Origin: Hymenobacter cellulosivorans
GTDB taxonomy: Bacteria > Bacteroidota > Bacteroidia > Cytophagales > Hymenobacteraceae
DNA: 64,000 nucleotides
Assembly: GCF_022919135.1 (NCBI RefSeq)
Contig: NZ_CP095049.1
Coordinates: 2,422,501 to 2,486,500, forward strand
Direction: 5' to 3'
Each line of letters begins with the position of its first letter. Within the stretch, counting starts at the first letter, position 1. Below are positions 62,756 through 64,000 of this stretch, one piece after another. Below the pieces are notes generated by a model that saw only the letters and a list, made by a program, of their open reading frames with translations, was not told where the DNA came from and ran no database searches. The position numbers and the translations under genes are program-made.

Positions 62756-64000
62756 TTATTGCTTTATCAGGCGTAGGGCTTTGCTTGAAACACCTGTGCC
62801 GTTGACCTGCACCAGATAAGTACCGGCGGGTAGCGTGGCGGGCAGGCGTAGCTGGGAGTTGGTGGGGTCAGTCAGCTTCTGTTCCAACACTAGGCGGCCC
62901 GTCAGGTCGGTTACGGTGACCTGCAGCGGCCCAGTCGCCGGACTCGACAGGTGGACCGTGGTGTAATCCGAGGCGGGGTTAGGGGCCAGGGCTACGGTAA
63001 CGGCGCGGCCGTCTGCAGTGCCACGGGTGATGTTGGCAACCGGCGAGTAAGAAACTTTGCCGTCTACATCAACCTGGCGCAGGCGGTAATAGAGTTGCGT
63101 GGCGTTACTGGTTTCCCGGTCTGAATACGAGTAGCTGCTGCTCGTCGTCGTGGTACCGCGGCCGGCCACGAAGGCTAGTTGCTGCCAGGTCTGGGCATCC
63201 AGGCTGCGCTCCACGGCAAAGCCTTTGTTGTTCTTTTCCGAAGCCGTGCGCCAGTCGAGCACCACCGTGCCCGGCTGCCGTTCCTGGGCCGTGAAGCTGA
63301 GCAGCTCCACGGGCAGCGGCACCGGCTCGGCGGCACCGAAAGTAAACGGCCCCATAGCGGCCACGGGGGCAGCCGACGTTACCGAGCCAGCCGCCAAAGA
63401 GCCGCTCAAGCTGCCATTGCCCTCGGTTACCCAAGTAGCACCGTCGAAGCGGGCCACTTGCAGGTTGCTGGAAAATTCGTCGATGCCGCTCCGGCTGCCG
63501 TTTTCCCAGAATAGCTGCACACTGACGGCGTCCGTAGAGCCGGTCCGGTCCAGGTTCCAGTACTCTACGGCGCTTACTTTCTTCAGTGGCTCAGTAGGAG
63601 TCTGGTTAGGGTAAGGGGCGGCAAAGTATTCGGCGGTGAAGGCTGAGGTAGTACTAGCTGGGGCTGAAATGCCCATTCGGGCCCACACGCCGCCTTTGCC
63701 AACCGGGAATACAAAGCTGGTGTTGCCCAGCTTGCGTAGCGGCCCAGTTACGTACGAACCCGCATTGCCGGCCGTAGCACTGGCTTCGGCCGTCAGCGTC
63801 AGTAGGCCAGAGGAAGTGCTGAGCAGACCGTTGGTCAGCGTCAGCTGCCCCGACAAGTCGAAGGCCGCACCCAACGAGGCCGTTTTGCCGGGCGCATTCA
63901 GCACGAGGTTTTGTAAAGTAGTAGCTCCGTCGTTGGTCAGCAGCAAGCTCTTGCCAATCGTGGCCGTTTCGGCGTAGGTGGTAGCTACAGCTTCCACTGT
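62756..64000 (-). CDS. T9SS type A sorting domain-containing protein, 3' part (5' end outside window)
   Basis: The coding frame is still open at base 64000, so the protein starts beyond the window. The visible ~414 residues begin with repeats of a low-complexity adhesin-like type (TIGKSLLLTNDGATTLQNLVLNAPG). A long Bacteroidota-typical region follows (LPVELLSFTAQERQPGTVVLDWRTASEKNNKGFAVERSLD and so on) before a T9SS type A sorting domain at the end (VTVALAPNPASDYTTVHLSS ... LRLIKQ). It is therefore a large surface or secreted protein. Function is not clear without the missing N-terminal part. A strong terminator follows. Confidence 0.85.
   Translation of the reverse strand, partial: TVEAVATTYAETATIGKSLLLTNDGATTLQNLVLNAPGKTASLGAAFDLSGQLTLTNGLLSTSSGLLTLTAEASATAGNAGSYVTGPLRKLGNTSFVFPVGKGGVWARMGISAPASTTSAFTAEYFAAPYPNQTPTEPLKKVSAVEYWNLDRTGSTDAVSVQLFWENGSRSGIDEFSSNLQVARFDGATWVTEGNGSLSGSLAAGSVTSAAPVAAMGPFTFGAAEPVPLPVELLSFTAQERQPGTVVLDWRTASEKNNKGFAVERSLDAQTWQQLAFVAGRGTTTTSSSYSYSDRETSNATQLYYRLRQVDVDGKVSYSPVANITRGTADGRAVTVALAPNPASDYTTVHLSSPATGPLQVTVTDLTGRLVLEQKLTDPTNSQLRLPATLPAGTYLVQVNGTGVSSKALRLIKQ

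Overview
The window looks like chromosome from a GC-rich member of the Bacteroidota, most likely Hymenobacter or a close relative (family Hymenobacteraceae). The evidence is type IX secretion (T9SS) C-terminal sorting domains on several large secreted proteins, a PorV/PorQ-like outer-membrane protein, a reg_prop/Y_Y_Y regulator, an S46 dipeptidyl peptidase, DUF3857 proteins, and a TAnnTTTG-type promoter element. The genus is an inference from gene content and style; no rRNA or tRNA gene was seen.

Layout. 1-9162: housekeeping and envelope genes (3' part of nadE, lgt, a beta-propeller lipoprotein, yidD, an S46 peptidase, and a translationally coupled pair made of a PorV/PorQ-like protein and a helix-hairpin-helix/beta-barrel protein). 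9258-19867, all minus strand: a secreted reprolysin-like metalloprotease preceded by a stand-alone copy of its propeptide, then three tandem DUF3857/transglutaminase-like proteins, one frameshifted and two without the catalytic Cys. 19940-23181: an MFS transporter and an SDR-AraC gene pair flanked by a duplicated scrap of the MFS 5' end. 23484-41163: a beta-1,3-glucan utilisation locus. It has a membrane-spanning propeller/HTH regulator divergent from four secreted enzymes: GH81 (frameshifted), GH16, a PQQ-type sugar dehydrogenase with PA14 domains, and a GH71/GH99-like lipoprotein with a fascin-like beta-trefoil. No SusC/SusD pair is present. 41587-50158: a sigma-54 activator with an atypical receiver, divergent from an SDR/NTF2-like/alpha-beta hydrolase group, then Dps, MOSC, HD-domain and GlxA-like genes. 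50505-58232: a frameshifted ABC exporter, a DUF4136 lipoprotein and the xdhA-xdhB-xdhC xanthine dehydrogenase operon. 58413-64000: an outer-membrane lipoprotein, an MJ1255-type glycosyltransferase, a HEAT-repeat/cyclophilin lipoprotein, and the 3' part of a T9SS cargo gene.

How the genes fit together. The glucan locus reads as sense-and-degrade. The regulator presumably senses a glucan product in the periplasm and switches on endo-beta-1,3-glucanases (GH81, GH16) that carry carbohydrate-binding modules and T9SS export tags. The xdh genes give purine oxidation plus XdhC for cofactor insertion.

Three genes (a transglutaminase, GH81 and the ABC exporter) are each broken by one missing base in a G or C run. 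This shared signature points first to homopolymer under-calling in the assembly; poly-C phase variation or slippage remains possible for the two C7 tracts. Several strong inverted repeats lie between genes: a 64-bp perfect palindrome at 35474-35537, a composite element between xdhA and xdhB, and a REP-like element at 21211-21290.
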